Shown here piece by piece: positions 1-10,949 of a stretch of 64,000 nucleotides of DNA. How positions within the stretch are numbered: position 1 is the first letter of the stretch; every line of letters starts with the position of its first letter. Source of the stretch: Mucilaginibacter sp. cycad4 (GTDB taxonomy: Bacteria; Bacteroidota; Bacteroidia; Sphingobacteriales; Sphingobacteriaceae); the NCBI RefSeq assembly GCF_034263275.1, contig NZ_CP139559.1:310001-374000 (forward strand), in the 5' to 3' direction. The notes under the pieces were generated by a model. That model did no database searches, was not told the DNA's origin, and saw only the letters and a program-made list of their open reading frames with translations. The translations under genes were made by a program, and so were the position numbers.

Positions 1-1
1 G

Positions 2-46
2 GAAATGCAGTTGAACCCGAAACTGGTACAAAATCCGGGTTATTAA
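2..46 (+). CDS. C-terminal end of a SusD/RagB-family outer-membrane lipoprotein (partial)
   Basis: Only the last 14 codons and the TAA are inside the window. They read EMQLNPKLVQNPGY. A terminal N-P-x-L-x-Q-N-P-G-Y is common at the end of SusD/RagB proteins, which bind glycans at the cell surface as partners of SusC TonB-dependent transporters. The rest lies left of the window. A strong terminator follows directly. The call rests on a very short tail, so it is tentative. Confidence 0.5.
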   Translation, partial: EMQLNPKLVQNPGY

Positions 47-68
47 TTTAATTTCTATTATTTATTTA

Positions 69-106
69 GCAAATGCAGGTCGTAAAAAGCCTGCATTTGC
101 TTTTTT
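69..106 (+). terminator. Rho-independent terminator after the SusD-like gene
   Basis: GCAAATGCAGG (69-79) and CCTGCATTTGC (90-100) form a perfect 11-bp stem with a 10-nt loop, followed by six T. It lies 22 bases after the stop codon of the SusD-like gene and before the convergent AraC gene. Confidence 0.85.
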
Positions 107-121
107 AGGGTCTTATTAATC

Positions 122-1006
122 TTAAAACTCTCTGAATTTTCTCCGATATTCCATCGGGGTATTGCCGGTAGCTAATTTGAAATACCTGTTAAAATTTGAA
201 AGGTTGTTAAACCCCGAATCGCGGCAAATTGAATTTATATTTTCATTGGTCTCCCTGATCAGTTTACACGAGTTTTCTATTCTTACGGTCAGTAAAAAAT
301 CAAAATAGGTTTGGCCGGTACGCAATTTAAAATAATGGCAAAACGCCTTAGGTACCATGTGGATAATGTTTGCTATGTCTTTAAGTTTAATGTCCTTATA
401 GAAATTGTCCATCGTATATAAATAGATCTTCGTTAACCTCAACTCATCTATTCTGTTGAAGACCTTTTTTTCTGTTTGACCTGCCACGTTTGAGATTTGT
501 TCGCCCTCAGCAATTTTATTTAACAGCTGCAGCAACAAAGGAAGTTGTTCATGCTTAGCCGAATTTTCTATTTGCCGGATAAAGTCGACGGCAATAGCTT
601 TTGAATTACTATTGATCAACAGCCCGCTTTTAGCGCTGTTTAAAAGATTGTTCAGGAGGCTGTTTTCAGGCAGCGTCATGAAAGTACTTCCTAATTTATT
701 CGGATCAAAATGAAGGGTGAGCAGTTGCAGCGGTTTGGGGATCTTACCGCTTTTCATGGAGTAATCATAATAGCGGTTAGTTTCAAACTTGAACATATGA
801 GGTACATTACAACCAATCATCATCATAGTATCTCCCGAAATTCTCTTTGATGTATTTCCTATCGAAAAAGTTCCTTCTCCGCTTATAATATAGATCAGCT
901 CCAGCTCTGGATGGTTGTGGAAATTGTTGATGGCATGATAAGTATTTGCTTCGGCTATTGTAAAAGCTGAATTGTCGACCTTTAAAATTTGCTCGAAAAA
1001 TTCCAT
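122..1006 (-). CDS. AraC-family transcriptional regulator with cupin sensor domain
   Basis: 294 aa. Residues about 15-110 form a cupin-like AraC_binding domain (HNHPELELIYIISGEG, then a G-D-T-M segment), which usually senses a sugar or small molecule. The C-terminal ~100 residues hold the two helix-turn-helix motifs of AraC proteins, ending in DSGFNNLSNFNRYFK and G-x-T-P-M-E-Y-R. It is divergent from ppsA across 130 bp and convergent with the SusD-like gene, so it could control either. The effector is unknown. The family call is firm. Confidence 0.9.
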   Translation of the reverse strand: MEFFEQILKVDNSAFTIAEANTYHAINNFHNHPELELIYIISGEGTFSIGNTSKRISGDTMMMIGCNVPHMFKFETNRYYDYSMKSGKIPKPLQLLTLHFDPNKLGSTFMTLPENSLLNNLLNSAKSGLLINSNSKAIAVDFIRQIENSAKHEQLPLLLQLLNKIAEGEQISNVAGQTEKKVFNRIDELRLTKIYLYTMDNFYKDIKLKDIANIIHMVPKAFCHYFKLRTGQTYFDFLLTVRIENSCKLIRETNENINSICRDSGFNNLSNFNRYFKLATGNTPMEYRRKFREF

Positions 1007-1013
1007 TATTTTA

Positions 1014-1068
1014 TACTATAGTAATAATAAAAAATAAAAATAGATAATATGTTGTGAATATAGTATTA
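1014..1068. promoter_or_regulatory. Possible regulator half-sites between the AraC gene and ppsA
   Basis: The divergent spacer is AT-rich. It holds a 10-bp palindrome TACTATAGTA (1014-1023) and two directly repeated boxes, ATAGTAATA (1018-1026) and ATAGTATTA (1060-1068), starting 42 bp apart, about four helical turns. AraC proteins often bind such direct half-sites. In an AT-rich spacer this may be chance, so confidence is low. Confidence 0.25.
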
Positions 1069-1136
1069 CTTTTTATGAATATTTAAGCATCGCACAGTTT
1101 ACTAAGTGGTTAACTTCGTTTTATAAAATTTTAGCC

Positions 1137-3590
1137 ATGAAGGAAAAGAAATTTACTATGAAACTTATTGAAGCTTCAATAGGTGACATTGAATTAGTAG
1201 GAGGTAAAAATGCTTCGCTTGGAGAAATGATGCAGAACATCTCTCAATTTGGCATTGATATTCCTGATGGGTTTATCATCACAAGTAAGGCCTACTACCA
1301 GTTCATCGCAGACAATCAACTTGATAAGCAGATCAGGGACATTATTGAGGATAAAGATGTTACCGATTTGAAGGTTCTTTTATCCTGTGGCAGTAAAATA
1401 AGGGGACTTATACAAAACGGCCGGTTTTCTACCGCAATGGAAAATGAGATTGTTGAGGCCTATAAGGAGCTATTGATTCAATACAAAGATCACTCCGGCG
1501 ATGTTGCAGTTCGCTCGTCGGCCACCGCCGAAGACTTGCCCGATGCTTCATTTGCAGGCCAGCAAGACACTTATTTAAATATAAGCGGAGAGGAAAGCTT
1601 GTTAACAGCTATAAAAAATTGCTTTGCCTCATTATTTACCGATAGGGCAATCAGTTACAGGACATCATTTAATTATGATCATTTTAACATTGGCCTTTCT
1701 GTTTGTGTGCAAAAAATGGTCCGTTCGGATAAAGGCGTTTCAGGAGTTGCATTTTCATTAGATACCGAAAGCGGTTTTAAAGATGCAGTTATTATCAATG
1801 GATCGTACGGTTTGGGCGAAATGGTGGTGCAGGGATCTGTTAATCCCGACGAATTTATTGTTTATAAGCCATTGTTGAAAAGCGGTTTCAGATCCATCCT
1901 TGAAAAAAAATTGGGCAAAAAACATAAAAAAATGATTTATGGAAGGCCCGGGGAAGCAGCCGTAACAATCATTGACACCCCTGTTGAAGAAAGCTCAAGG
2001 TTTTGCTTGTCTGACGATCAGATCATTCAGCTAAGTAACTGGGTAATTATCATTGAAGCATATTACACCAAATTGAAAGGCAAATGGTGCCCTATGGATA
2101 TTGAATGGGCGGTAGACGGGATCAGCGACAGATTGTTTATAGTACAGGCAAGGCCCGAAACTATCCATTCCCGCAAGCAAGTAAACCTGCTTACCGAATT
2201 TCGTATCAATGATCCGGACAGAGCAGACAGGATTTTGCTGAAAGGCATTGCTGTTGGCGATAAAATTGCTACAGGCAGGGTGCACAACCTTTCAGGTATC
2301 GGAAAACAAAATATCCACGAAATAAACTTTTTGCCCGGCGATATCATGGTAACTGATATGACGGACCCTGACTGGGAGCCGGTAATGAAAAAAGCATCAG
2401 CTATCATTACCAATAAGGGCGGCCGAACTTGTCACGCCGCCATTGTTGCCAGGGAATTAGGTGTTCCGGCTATAGTTGGCTGCGAACGGGCAACTGCTAT
2501 TCTGAAAACCGGCGATGAAATAACCGCTTCATGCGCGGAAGGCGACGCCGGAATTATTTATAGCGGCATAGTGGCGTTTACTAAGCGGGAACATGACCTT
2601 AATGACCTGCCTGAAATTGAAACCCCGCTAATGATGAATATCGGATCGCCCGAAATTGCATTTAATTACGCGCATTATCCCGGAAAAGGCGTGGGCCTTG
2701 CCAGGGAGGAGTTTATCATCAATAATTATATAAAAATCCACCCGCTGGCCCTGCTCCAGCACAGGAGCCTGAATGATGCCTCATTAACAGCTCATATTGA
2801 GGAAGCTATGCTTGGTTATGACAGTGAGGAGGCGTTTTTCATTGAAAAGCTATCCTACGGAATAGCCAGGATAGCCGCTGCATTTTATCCCAATAAAGTA
2901 ATTGTACGTTTCTCTGATTTTAAAACCAATGAATACTACAATATGCCCGGCGGTAAATATTTTGAACCGAACGAAGAAAATCCAATGATAGGCTGGAGGG
3001 GGGCATCCCGGTACTATTCTAAGGTATACAAAAAGGCTTTTGGAATGGAATGCAAGGCTATTACGAAGGTACGCGAAATGATGGGCCTTGATAATGTGGT
3101 GGTGATGATCCCTTTTTGCCGCACGGTGAACGAACTTTTATTGGTATACGAAACAATGGAAGAGTATGGCCTGAAACGAGGGGAAAACGGGCTTGAAGTT
3201 TACCTGATGGCCGAAGTTCCGTCGAACGTGATTTTGGCCGAGCAGTTTGCTGATTATGTGGATGGTTTTTCAATAGGCTCCAATGATCTTACCCAACTGG
3301 TATTGGGGCTCGACCGTGATTCATCATTGGTAGCGGGTTTGTATAACGAGCGTAATGACGCCGTAAAATTCATGATCTCATCGTTAATAAAAACAGCGAA
3401 GAAAAGAGGCGTGAAAGTGGGGATCTGTGGGCAGGGGCCATCTGATTACCCTGATTTTGCCCAGTTCCTGGTAGAAGAGGGGATTGACAGTATCTCCGTT
3501 ACCCCCGACTCGTTTTTTAAAACCGTAATGGCCATCAGGAAGATAGAGGATGAGATTGAAACGGCAAAACGGCTCTGTCTATCTGCCTGA
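1137..3590 (+). CDS. ppsA: Phosphoenolpyruvate synthase
   Basis: 817 aa, near the usual ~800 of the family. Converts pyruvate, ATP and water to PEP, AMP and phosphate, the entry step of gluconeogenesis. Domain order: N-terminal ATP-binding domain (GGKNASLGEM near residue 22; AVRSSATAEDLPDASFAGQQ near 125-145), central phosphohistidine domain with GGRTCHAAIVARELG (catalytic His433), and C-terminal PEP/pyruvate domain with GSNDLTQ and catalytic Cys764 in GICGQGPSD. The GGRTCH motif and the GICGQGPSD cysteine fit PEP synthase rather than PPDK. fbp follows 79 bp downstream on the same strand, which supports a gluconeogenic unit. Confidence 0.95.
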   Translation: MKEKKFTMKLIEASIGDIELVGGKNASLGEMMQNISQFGIDIPDGFIITSKAYYQFIADNQLDKQIRDIIEDKDVTDLKVLLSCGSKIRGLIQNGRFSTAMENEIVEAYKELLIQYKDHSGDVAVRSSATAEDLPDASFAGQQDTYLNISGEESLLTAIKNCFASLFTDRAISYRTSFNYDHFNIGLSVCVQKMVRSDKGVSGVAFSLDTESGFKDAVIINGSYGLGEMVVQGSVNPDEFIVYKPLLKSGFRSILEKKLGKKHKKMIYGRPGEAAVTIIDTPVEESSRFCLSDDQIIQLSNWVIIIEAYYTKLKGKWCPMDIEWAVDGISDRLFIVQARPETIHSRKQVNLLTEFRINDPDRADRILLKGIAVGDKIATGRVHNLSGIGKQNIHEINFLPGDIMVTDMTDPDWEPVMKKASAIITNKGGRTCHAAIVARELGVPAIVGCERATAILKTGDEITASCAEGDAGIIYSGIVAFTKREHDLNDLPEIETPLMMNIGSPEIAFNYAHYPGKGVGLAREEFIINNYIKIHPLALLQHRSLNDASLTAHIEEAMLGYDSEEAFFIEKLSYGIARIAAAFYPNKVIVRFSDFKTNEYYNMPGGKYFEPNEENPMIGWRGASRYYSKVYKKAFGMECKAITKVREMMGLDNVVVMIPFCRTVNELLLVYETMEEYGLKRGENGLEVYLMAEVPSNVILAEQFADYVDGFSIGSNDLTQLVLGLDRDSSLVAGLYNERNDAVKFMISSLIKTAKKRGVKVGICGQGPSDYPDFAQFLVEEGIDSISVTPDSFFKTVMAIRKIEDEIETAKRLCLSA

Positions 3591-3619
3591 CAATTGAAAT
3601 TCATTAACTAATTCTAACA

Positions 3620-3645
3620 ACCGCTACCCGGCTCCGGGTGGCGGT
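3620..3645 (+). other. Intergenic hairpin between ppsA and fbp
   Basis: ACCGCTACCCGG, a 2-nt loop (CT) and CCGGGTGGCGGT form a 12-bp GC-rich stem with one T-G wobble. No T-run follows, so it is not a classical terminator. It may stabilise the upstream message or set the ppsA/fbp ratio (inference). Confidence 0.55.
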
Positions 3646-3669
3646 ACTAATCTTAAAAATATTATTGAT

Positions 3670-4716
3670 ATGAAAACCGTAAAAACTTTAGGCCAATTTA
3701 TTATTGAAAAACAAGCAGAATTTCCTTATGCCAAAGGCGAACTCTCCAGGCTGCTGAGAGACATTGGGATTGCGGCAAAAGTTGTTAACAGGGAAGTTAA
3801 CAGAGCAGGATTGGCTGATCTGACCCTCGATAACGGTTCGGTAAACGTACAGGGCGAAAGTCAGAAAAAGCTGGATGTTTTTGCTAATGAGCAGTTTATT
3901 TCGGCCTTACAGCAGGGCGGTGAATGTTGCATTGTGGTATCGGAAGAAAATGATGAATATATCGATATTGACAGCGAAATTTCAAAGCATGCTAAATATA
4001 TTGTAGCGATTGACCCACTGGACGGCTCGTCCAACATCGATGTAAATGTGAGCGTGGGCACCATTTTTTCCATCTACCGCCGGAAAACAACCGATGGAAG
4101 GGCTACCATTAAAGATGTTTTACAAAGGGGCACCGAGCAGGTAGCGGCGGGATATGTAATTTATGGTTCATCGACAATGCTGGTTTATACTACCGGGAAA
4201 GGGGTGAACGGGTTCACCTTAGATCCCTCTTTGGGGGAGTTTTGCCTGTCGCATCCCAAAATGCGTATTCCTGACGATGGTGTTATCTATTCTATAAACG
4301 AAGGCTATTATTCCCATTTTCCTGATGGGGTAAAGAAATATATCAAATACTGCCAGGTGGAGGATGTAACAACAAACAGGCCGTTTAAAGCAAGGTATAT
4401 CGGATCGATGGTAGCCGACCTGCATAGGAATATGATAAAAGGAGGGATCTTTATTTACCCTGCAAATGCCAGCGACCCGAAAGGGAAATTGCGTTTAATT
4501 TATGAGTGTAACCCTATGGCTTTCATCATTGAACAGGCTGGGGGGAAAGCCAGTAACGGATACGAACGTATTTTGGACCTCGAGGTTACAGAACTGCACC
4601 AGCGTTCGGGTATCTTCATCGGTTCAAAAAAAATGGTAAACAAGGCCGAGGAAATGATGAAGCGCTTTTCGCCAATTACAACCAATGTTGACTATAGTTA
4701 TATGGAGTTAATATAA
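3670..4716 (+). CDS. fbp: Class I fructose-1,6-bisphosphatase
   Basis: 348 aa, slightly longer than typical class I enzymes. Hydrolyses fructose 1,6-bisphosphate to fructose 6-phosphate in the cytoplasm, the committed late step of gluconeogenesis. The metal-binding signature [19 protein letters not shown] is at about residues 116-134, an acidic cluster VVSEENDE precedes it, and [12 protein letters not shown] and the substrate-binding region [21 protein letters not shown] follow as separate motifs. It follows ppsA directly, so PEP production and the FBPase step may be expressed together. Confidence 0.95.
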   Translation: MKTVKTLGQFIIEKQAEFPYAKGELSRLLRDIGIAAKVVNREVNRAGLADLTLDNGSVNVQGESQKKLDVFANEQFISALQQGGECCIVVSEENDEYIDIDSEISKHAKYIVAIDPLDGSSNIDVNVSVGTIFSIYRRKTTDGRATIKDVLQRGTEQVAAGYVIYGSSTMLVYTTGKGVNGFTLDPSLGEFCLSHPKMRIPDDGVIYSINEGYYSHFPDGVKKYIKYCQVEDVTTNRPFKARYIGSMVADLHRNMIKGGIFIYPANASDPKGKLRLIYECNPMAFIIEQAGGKASNGYERILDLEVTELHQRSGIFIGSKKMVNKAEEMMKRFSPITTNVDYSYMELI

Positions 4717-4814
4717 GGAAGCTAAAAGCAAAATGCCTAAGGCTATAAATTGATTTAAAGACAAACCGGGGGAGCGGGGGCGCTATTTAAGTTTACCCGG
4801 ATTTTTAATTAAAA

Positions 4815-4867
4815 AACTGTGAGTATTATTTTACTTGTAACTACACGCAAAATAATAGCTCACAGTT
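4815..4867. terminator. Large hairpin between convergent fbp and katG
   Basis: AACTGTGAGTATTATTTT (4815-4832) pairs with AAAATAATAGCTCACAGTT (4849-4867), an 18-bp stem with a single bulged base and a 16-nt loop. It sits in the gap between the 3' ends of fbp (+) and katG (-). A bidirectional terminator is the simplest reading, although the T-runs are inside the stem rather than after it. Confidence 0.6.
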
Positions 4868-4911
4868 GTGTTTATAAGCTAACGTTGTGCTTTACAGCGT
4901 CGCTTTTAATA

Positions 4912-7257
<2,346 letters not shown>

Positions 7258-7275
7258 TTAAAGTCAACAATCACA

Positions 7276-7311
7276 ATCGATTAATTCTATGTGCTGATAG
7301 TTAAAAACTAT
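7276..7311 (-). promoter_or_regulatory. OxyR-like binding site upstream of katG
   Basis: On the + strand: ATCG-N7-CTAT-N6-ATAG-N7-CTAT. The classical OxyR consensus is ATAG-N7-CTAT-N7-ATAG-N7-CTAT. All four half-elements are present, with one mismatched base and a central spacer one base short. It lies 88-123 bp upstream of the katG start, a plausible activator position. OxyR control of katG is well established elsewhere; here it is inferred from the motif. Confidence 0.55.
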
Positions 7312-7455
7312 AGCATAGCTAAACGATATCAACCCTTTCAAAAGAGGGGAAAGCTACCTTTTATACCTGCAAATAGAAACCAGGGTTCTTCTGTATCGGT
7401 AAAGCATAACAGGAATTAACTTAATTAATAAGTAAAAACCACCTTTTTTTACCTG

Positions 7456-7490
7456 TTTGCCCGTATTTATAGTTGATTTGTTTAGATTTG
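7456..7490 (+). promoter_or_regulatory. Bacteroidota-type promoter (TTTG...TAGATTTG)
   Basis: TAGATTTG (7483-7490) matches the TAnnTTTG -7 box exactly. A TTTG (7456-7459) lies 23 bases upstream, slightly wider than usual. Transcription would begin near 7495 and run rightward into a region with no annotated gene. Confidence 0.5.
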
Positions 7491-7513
7491 CAACAACCTT
7501 AAATCTTATCAGC

Positions 7514-7576
7514 ATGAATAAAAATTATCCCATCCTGCAACAATACCTGTATTCAATACGTCTTGTTAAAATATAA
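7514..7576 (+). CDS. Possible 20-aa micropeptide
   Basis: ATG at 7514, 24 bases after a TAnnTTTG box, encodes MNKNYPILQQYLYSIRLVKI and stops with TAA. It is too short for statistical support and has no recognisable homology. It is listed because it is the first ORF after a good promoter and a hairpin terminator follows. It could equally be chance. Confidence 0.2.
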   Translation: MNKNYPILQQYLYSIRLVKI

Positions 7577-7741
7577 GGGGTTTCCCGGATACTTCTTTAT
7601 TTATCGGATTGTTGAACTATCCCGGGTAAAAGGTTCATGTTGTTAATTAAAAAATTTACCAGGCAGCAACGCTGCCTGCAACGATATTCCCGATAGTTCT
7701 TTAATGGGTATTTTCATTGTAAAATACAGTTTTAGTTAAAA

Positions 7742-7775
7742 AAACAATGTGTTAGCCAGGGATAGCACATTGTTT
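7742..7775 (+). terminator. Hairpin ending the candidate small transcript
   Basis: AAACAATGTG (7742-7751) pairs with CACATTGTTT (7766-7775), a 10-bp perfect stem with a 14-nt loop, followed by a weak T tract. A second short hairpin, CCGGTT-gctct-AACCGG, lies at 7791-7807. Confidence 0.5.
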
Positions 7776-7959
7776 ATTCATCTTGCTTTACCGGTTGCTC
7801 TAACCGGCTTTGAACTTTCTGATAATTGTTATAAAATTTGTGATACATTTTATGTGAAGCCGAAAGCAGAATGCAAAGCTTAAAGCTAATGGATTGATTA
7901 TTAATGCGGTTTAATTGCTTTTATGAAGCTAATTAATAGATTCTATATAAATATTCAGT

Positions 7960-7987
7960 AAAGCTGTTTTTGAACGGCTTTTTTTAT
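7960..7987 (+). terminator. Terminator-like hairpin upstream of the GH20 gene
   Basis: AAAGCTGTT-tttg-AACGGCTTT forms a 9-bp stem with one T-G wobble and is followed by a run of T (to about 7985). No gene ends directly before it, so it would stop read-through from the 7.5-7.9 kb region. The interval 7807-7959 holds no recognisable gene. Confidence 0.55.
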
Positions 7988-8088
7988 TTGTAAATGCTTA
8001 TTATTGTTTACGTGTGCGTACACGTAAAATGATAATCCAAATTAAACCTCCACCTTCAGTTGAGCAATAATGATAAAATAGAATTGCT

Positions 8089-9648
8089 ATGAAACGCCAT
8101 TTGCAACGCAGCTTAATATTGATCCTGTTTATTACAGGTTTGAACTTTTCGGTATCGGCCGTCGATATAAAGCCGGTCGACTCGGTTAGGATAAAAGGTT
8201 TCCACCTCGATATGCGCATCCAGGTAATGAAGTTGCCTGCATTAAAAAAGTTTGTACTAAACTTAAGCAATAACGGCATCAATACCCTGGTAATGGAATG
8301 GGAGGGAAGTTACCCGTTTGTGAAAGAACCCCTTATTGCCAATAGGTATGCTTATTCAAGAGAGGAGGTCCGCGATTTTGTTAACTATTGCAATTCGCTT
8401 CATATCCAGGTGATCCCGCTGCAGCAAAGCTTCGGGCATGTAGAGTATATCCTTCGCAACTATAAATATGTCGCCCTGCGCGAAGATCAGAAAGATTTTA
8501 GCCAGGTTTGCCCAAGTGAGCCCGAATTAAATAAGAAGCTATTCACCACCCTTTACACTGATTTGGTTTCAACGCATAACTCGCCCTGCATCCATATCGG
8601 TGGCGACGAAACCTACTTACTGGGACACTGTGAAAAATGCAAAAAGCGAGCGGCCGAAATAGGCTTGTCGCGATTGTATTTTGACCATATTAAAATGCTG
8701 TGCGATATTGTAGTAAGTTTAGGCAAACGACCAATTGTATGGGCTGATATTGCCCTGAAATATCCGGATTACATTAGCCTGCTGCCCAAAGAAACTATTT
8801 TTGTTGACTGGAACTATGGCTGGGACGTGAACCATTTTGGCGACCATGCCAAACTGTTAAAATCAGGATATGAGATCTGGGGATCGCCGGCCATCAGGAG
8901 CTATCCGGATAACTATTTTCTTACCGACTGGCAAAAGCATTTCAATAACATCAGGGATTTTATTCCGCTATCGCGAAAGCTGGGTTATAAAGGCATCGTC
9001 ATGACGTCATGGTCAACCTCGGGTGTTTATTCCTCCTTGTTTGAGTCGGAAGATGAACTGATCGACCTGTTTGCTATTCGCCATGTATACCCTTTAAACG
9101 GTTTCAATATCCTGGTGAGCTATTATTTAAGTACACTAAATAGCGACGAAAAGTTAACTAATGATCAGTTCATCATCAATTATTGTAATACCCGTTATGG
9201 CTTAAACTCGCAGCAGGCTATGCAGTTTAAGCATGCTTTATTTGCAACACCATATAATGTGGTTCATGGCAAGGTTATATCGCCAAAGGAAATTACGGTA
9301 AGCCAGTTGCTGGATAGCGCGACAAATGCCCTGAACGTGCTGAAATCATTGAAACCGATAAGAGAGGAGCAGGAAGTTAGGCATTATGTTTTAATGGCCG
9401 GGATCAGGGTGTATTACCTTAGGTACATGAAAATTGAAGCTGAAGTAAACTCACCCGGTTTTTCTGCTGATCAGGTTCCGGTGTGCTTAACAAAACTCGA
9501 TAAATTATTAGCTGATGAACAAAAGCTGAACGTTGAGTTCACTGCGCTTAATAAGGATTTTCTTTATAAATCAGCGCTCGATGAGGAAAATCTATTGAGG
9601 AGCCAGAAAATCCACGTGCTGTACAATCGTTTGGCTAAAGTAAAATGA
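8089..9648 (+). CDS. Secreted glycoside hydrolase family 20 (beta-N-acetylhexosaminidase-like)
   Basis: 519 aa with an N-terminal signal peptide (about residues 1-24, ...NFSVSAVD). The GH20 signature HIGGDE contains the catalytic Asp173-Glu174 pair that works through substrate-assisted catalysis on terminal GlcNAc or GalNAc. The upstream segment QQSFGHVEYIL and the tryptophan-rich WADIALKYP and VDWNYGWD segments fit the TIM barrel. It is likely to release N-acetylhexosamines from host or cell-wall glycans in the periplasm. A LacI regulator lies convergent behind it and a sialate O-acetylesterase follows, which suggests use of complex glycans. Confidence 0.85.
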   Translation: MKRHLQRSLILILFITGLNFSVSAVDIKPVDSVRIKGFHLDMRIQVMKLPALKKFVLNLSNNGINTLVMEWEGSYPFVKEPLIANRYAYSREEVRDFVNYCNSLHIQVIPLQQSFGHVEYILRNYKYVALREDQKDFSQVCPSEPELNKKLFTTLYTDLVSTHNSPCIHIGGDETYLLGHCEKCKKRAAEIGLSRLYFDHIKMLCDIVVSLGKRPIVWADIALKYPDYISLLPKETIFVDWNYGWDVNHFGDHAKLLKSGYEIWGSPAIRSYPDNYFLTDWQKHFNNIRDFIPLSRKLGYKGIVMTSWSTSGVYSSLFESEDELIDLFAIRHVYPLNGFNILVSYYLSTLNSDEKLTNDQFIINYCNTRYGLNSQQAMQFKHALFATPYNVVHGKVISPKEITVSQLLDSATNALNVLKSLKPIREEQEVRHYVLMAGIRVYYLRYMKIEAEVNSPGFSADQVPVCLTKLDKLLADEQKLNVEFTALNKDFLYKSALDEENLLRSQKIHVLYNRLAKVK

Positions 9649-9681
9649 AGATTGAAGCATTCAGATTGCTTGTAATTTAAA

Positions 9682-10746
9682 CTAACCATTATAAAACCGG
9701 TAGTTTTCTTTCGTGATGATATCAATAGGCATATAAGTTGATTTTTCAACCTCGCTTATTTTAAAAAGATGTTTGTAAAGTGCCATAACACCAAGGTAGC
9801 CCTGTTCTTTAGGGCGCTGGCAAATCAGGAAGGTAATTTGGCCGGTTATAAGGTAATCGATATTCTTTTTCAAAAAATCATAACCCACAAGCAAAATGTC
9901 TGTTCTTTTATGTTTTACTAAAATTTCGGCTATAACGTTCACCCTTGAGTTGGTTACAAAAATGGCTTTGATGGCAGCCTCAGCCGTTAAAGCAGTTAAT
10001 AATGTTTTTTCTGCTGCGTCAAATTTGGTGTCATTGATATAGAGGGTTACAACCTTGTTGGCATTCCCGCTGCTCTCAAAAAAACTTTTAAATCCCTGTT
10101 CCTTCCGCAGGAGGTGATGGTTATTTTCGAGATCGGTTGATATGTTTACCGTTAAAATTTTATCCTGCTTTTGAATGGCAAGACTGATAAGCTGGGCGGC
10201 AAGTTTACCGCTTTGATAAAGCTCGGGACCAATGTAGGTAAGGCCAGGCTGACCGGGCAAATCCGAATTTATAAATACCAGCGGCAGTTCAAGCTCCAGG
10301 ATCTTTTTGGCAAAGTCAATTGAATCTTCTACAAATGATGGAGCCATGAGTACAGCGTCTGGCTCGTTTTTCAGCAGTTCATCAGCCGCTGTATGGAAAC
10401 TGCTTTTTAAGTTGAGATCATAAAAATAATATTTAATGGTTACACCAAATTGCCTGATCTCGTCTGCTGCTTGTTTTATGCCGTTTAAAGGGTAACTCCA
10501 ATAATCTGTTTCACCAGAAACAGCAGGGATCAGGATAGCAAAATTCAGGATCTTACGGGAGGCTAAAAGGCTGGCCATTTTATTGGGCCGGAAGTTCATT
10601 TCCTCAATAATGGCATTGATTTTATTTTTGGTATCTTCAGATACCCCATTTCTGTTATGGATAACCCTGTCGACCGTCCCGATAGATACGTTTGCCCTTC
10701 GGGCAATTTCTTTAACACCTGTTAATTCGGTTCCTGTTTTTTTCAT
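9682..10746 (-). CDS. LacI-family transcriptional regulator
   Basis: 354 aa from the ATG at 10746; an upstream ATG at 10761 would add five residues, but the internal start gives the usual short N-terminus. Residues about 10-60 form the LacI helix-turn-helix (VKEIARRANVSIGTVDRVIH). The rest is a periplasmic-binding-protein-like sugar sensor (NFAILIPAVSGETDYW onward). It is convergent with the GH20 gene and divergent from the sialate O-acetylesterase, with an AAAACGTTTT palindrome in the divergent spacer. It probably controls one or both; the effector is unknown. Confidence 0.9.
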   Translation of the reverse strand: MKKTGTELTGVKEIARRANVSIGTVDRVIHNRNGVSEDTKNKINAIIEEMNFRPNKMASLLASRKILNFAILIPAVSGETDYWSYPLNGIKQAADEIRQFGVTIKYYFYDLNLKSSFHTAADELLKNEPDAVLMAPSFVEDSIDFAKKILELELPLVFINSDLPGQPGLTYIGPELYQSGKLAAQLISLAIQKQDKILTVNISTDLENNHHLLRKEQGFKSFFESSGNANKVVTLYINDTKFDAAEKTLLTALTAEAAIKAIFVTNSRVNVIAEILVKHKRTDILLVGYDFLKKNIDYLITGQITFLICQRPKEQGYLGVMALYKHLFKISEVEKSTYMPIDIITKENYRFYNG

Positions 10747-10862
10747 GAGCGTGTAATCCAAATGTACTATATTTTGATAATCATTTTTACAGGGGGAGTA
10801 ATGCCTGAAGCCCGGTTCAATTGTGCCTGTTTATAATTACGGGCAATGTATTAAATGTCGGC

Positions 10863-10872
10863 AAAACGTTTT
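10863..10872. promoter_or_regulatory. Candidate LacI-family operator
   Basis: AAAACGTTTT is a perfect 10-bp palindrome with the central CG step typical of LacI/GalR-family operators. It lies in the 203-bp spacer between the LacI-type gene (start 10746) and the sialate O-acetylesterase (start 10950), so one regulator could control both directions. Confidence 0.45.
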
Positions 10873-10949
10873 TTAAATTGTCAGTTACAGCGCTTAACTT
10901 TAAGGCCGGTCAATTCATCAATAACCTAACGTTTGTAAAATAAAACTTA

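Larger units (their letters stand above)
7495..7775 (+). ncRNA. Candidate small transcript between katG and the GH20 gene
   Basis: A promoter-like TAGATTTG box precedes it and a hairpin (7742-7775) ends it, giving a unit of about 280 nt. Inside are a 20-codon ORF (7514-7576) and a hairpin AGGCAGC-aac-GCTGCCT (7659-7675). It could be a small RNA, a micropeptide mRNA or a decayed gene. No known RNA family was recognised. Confidence 0.35.
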
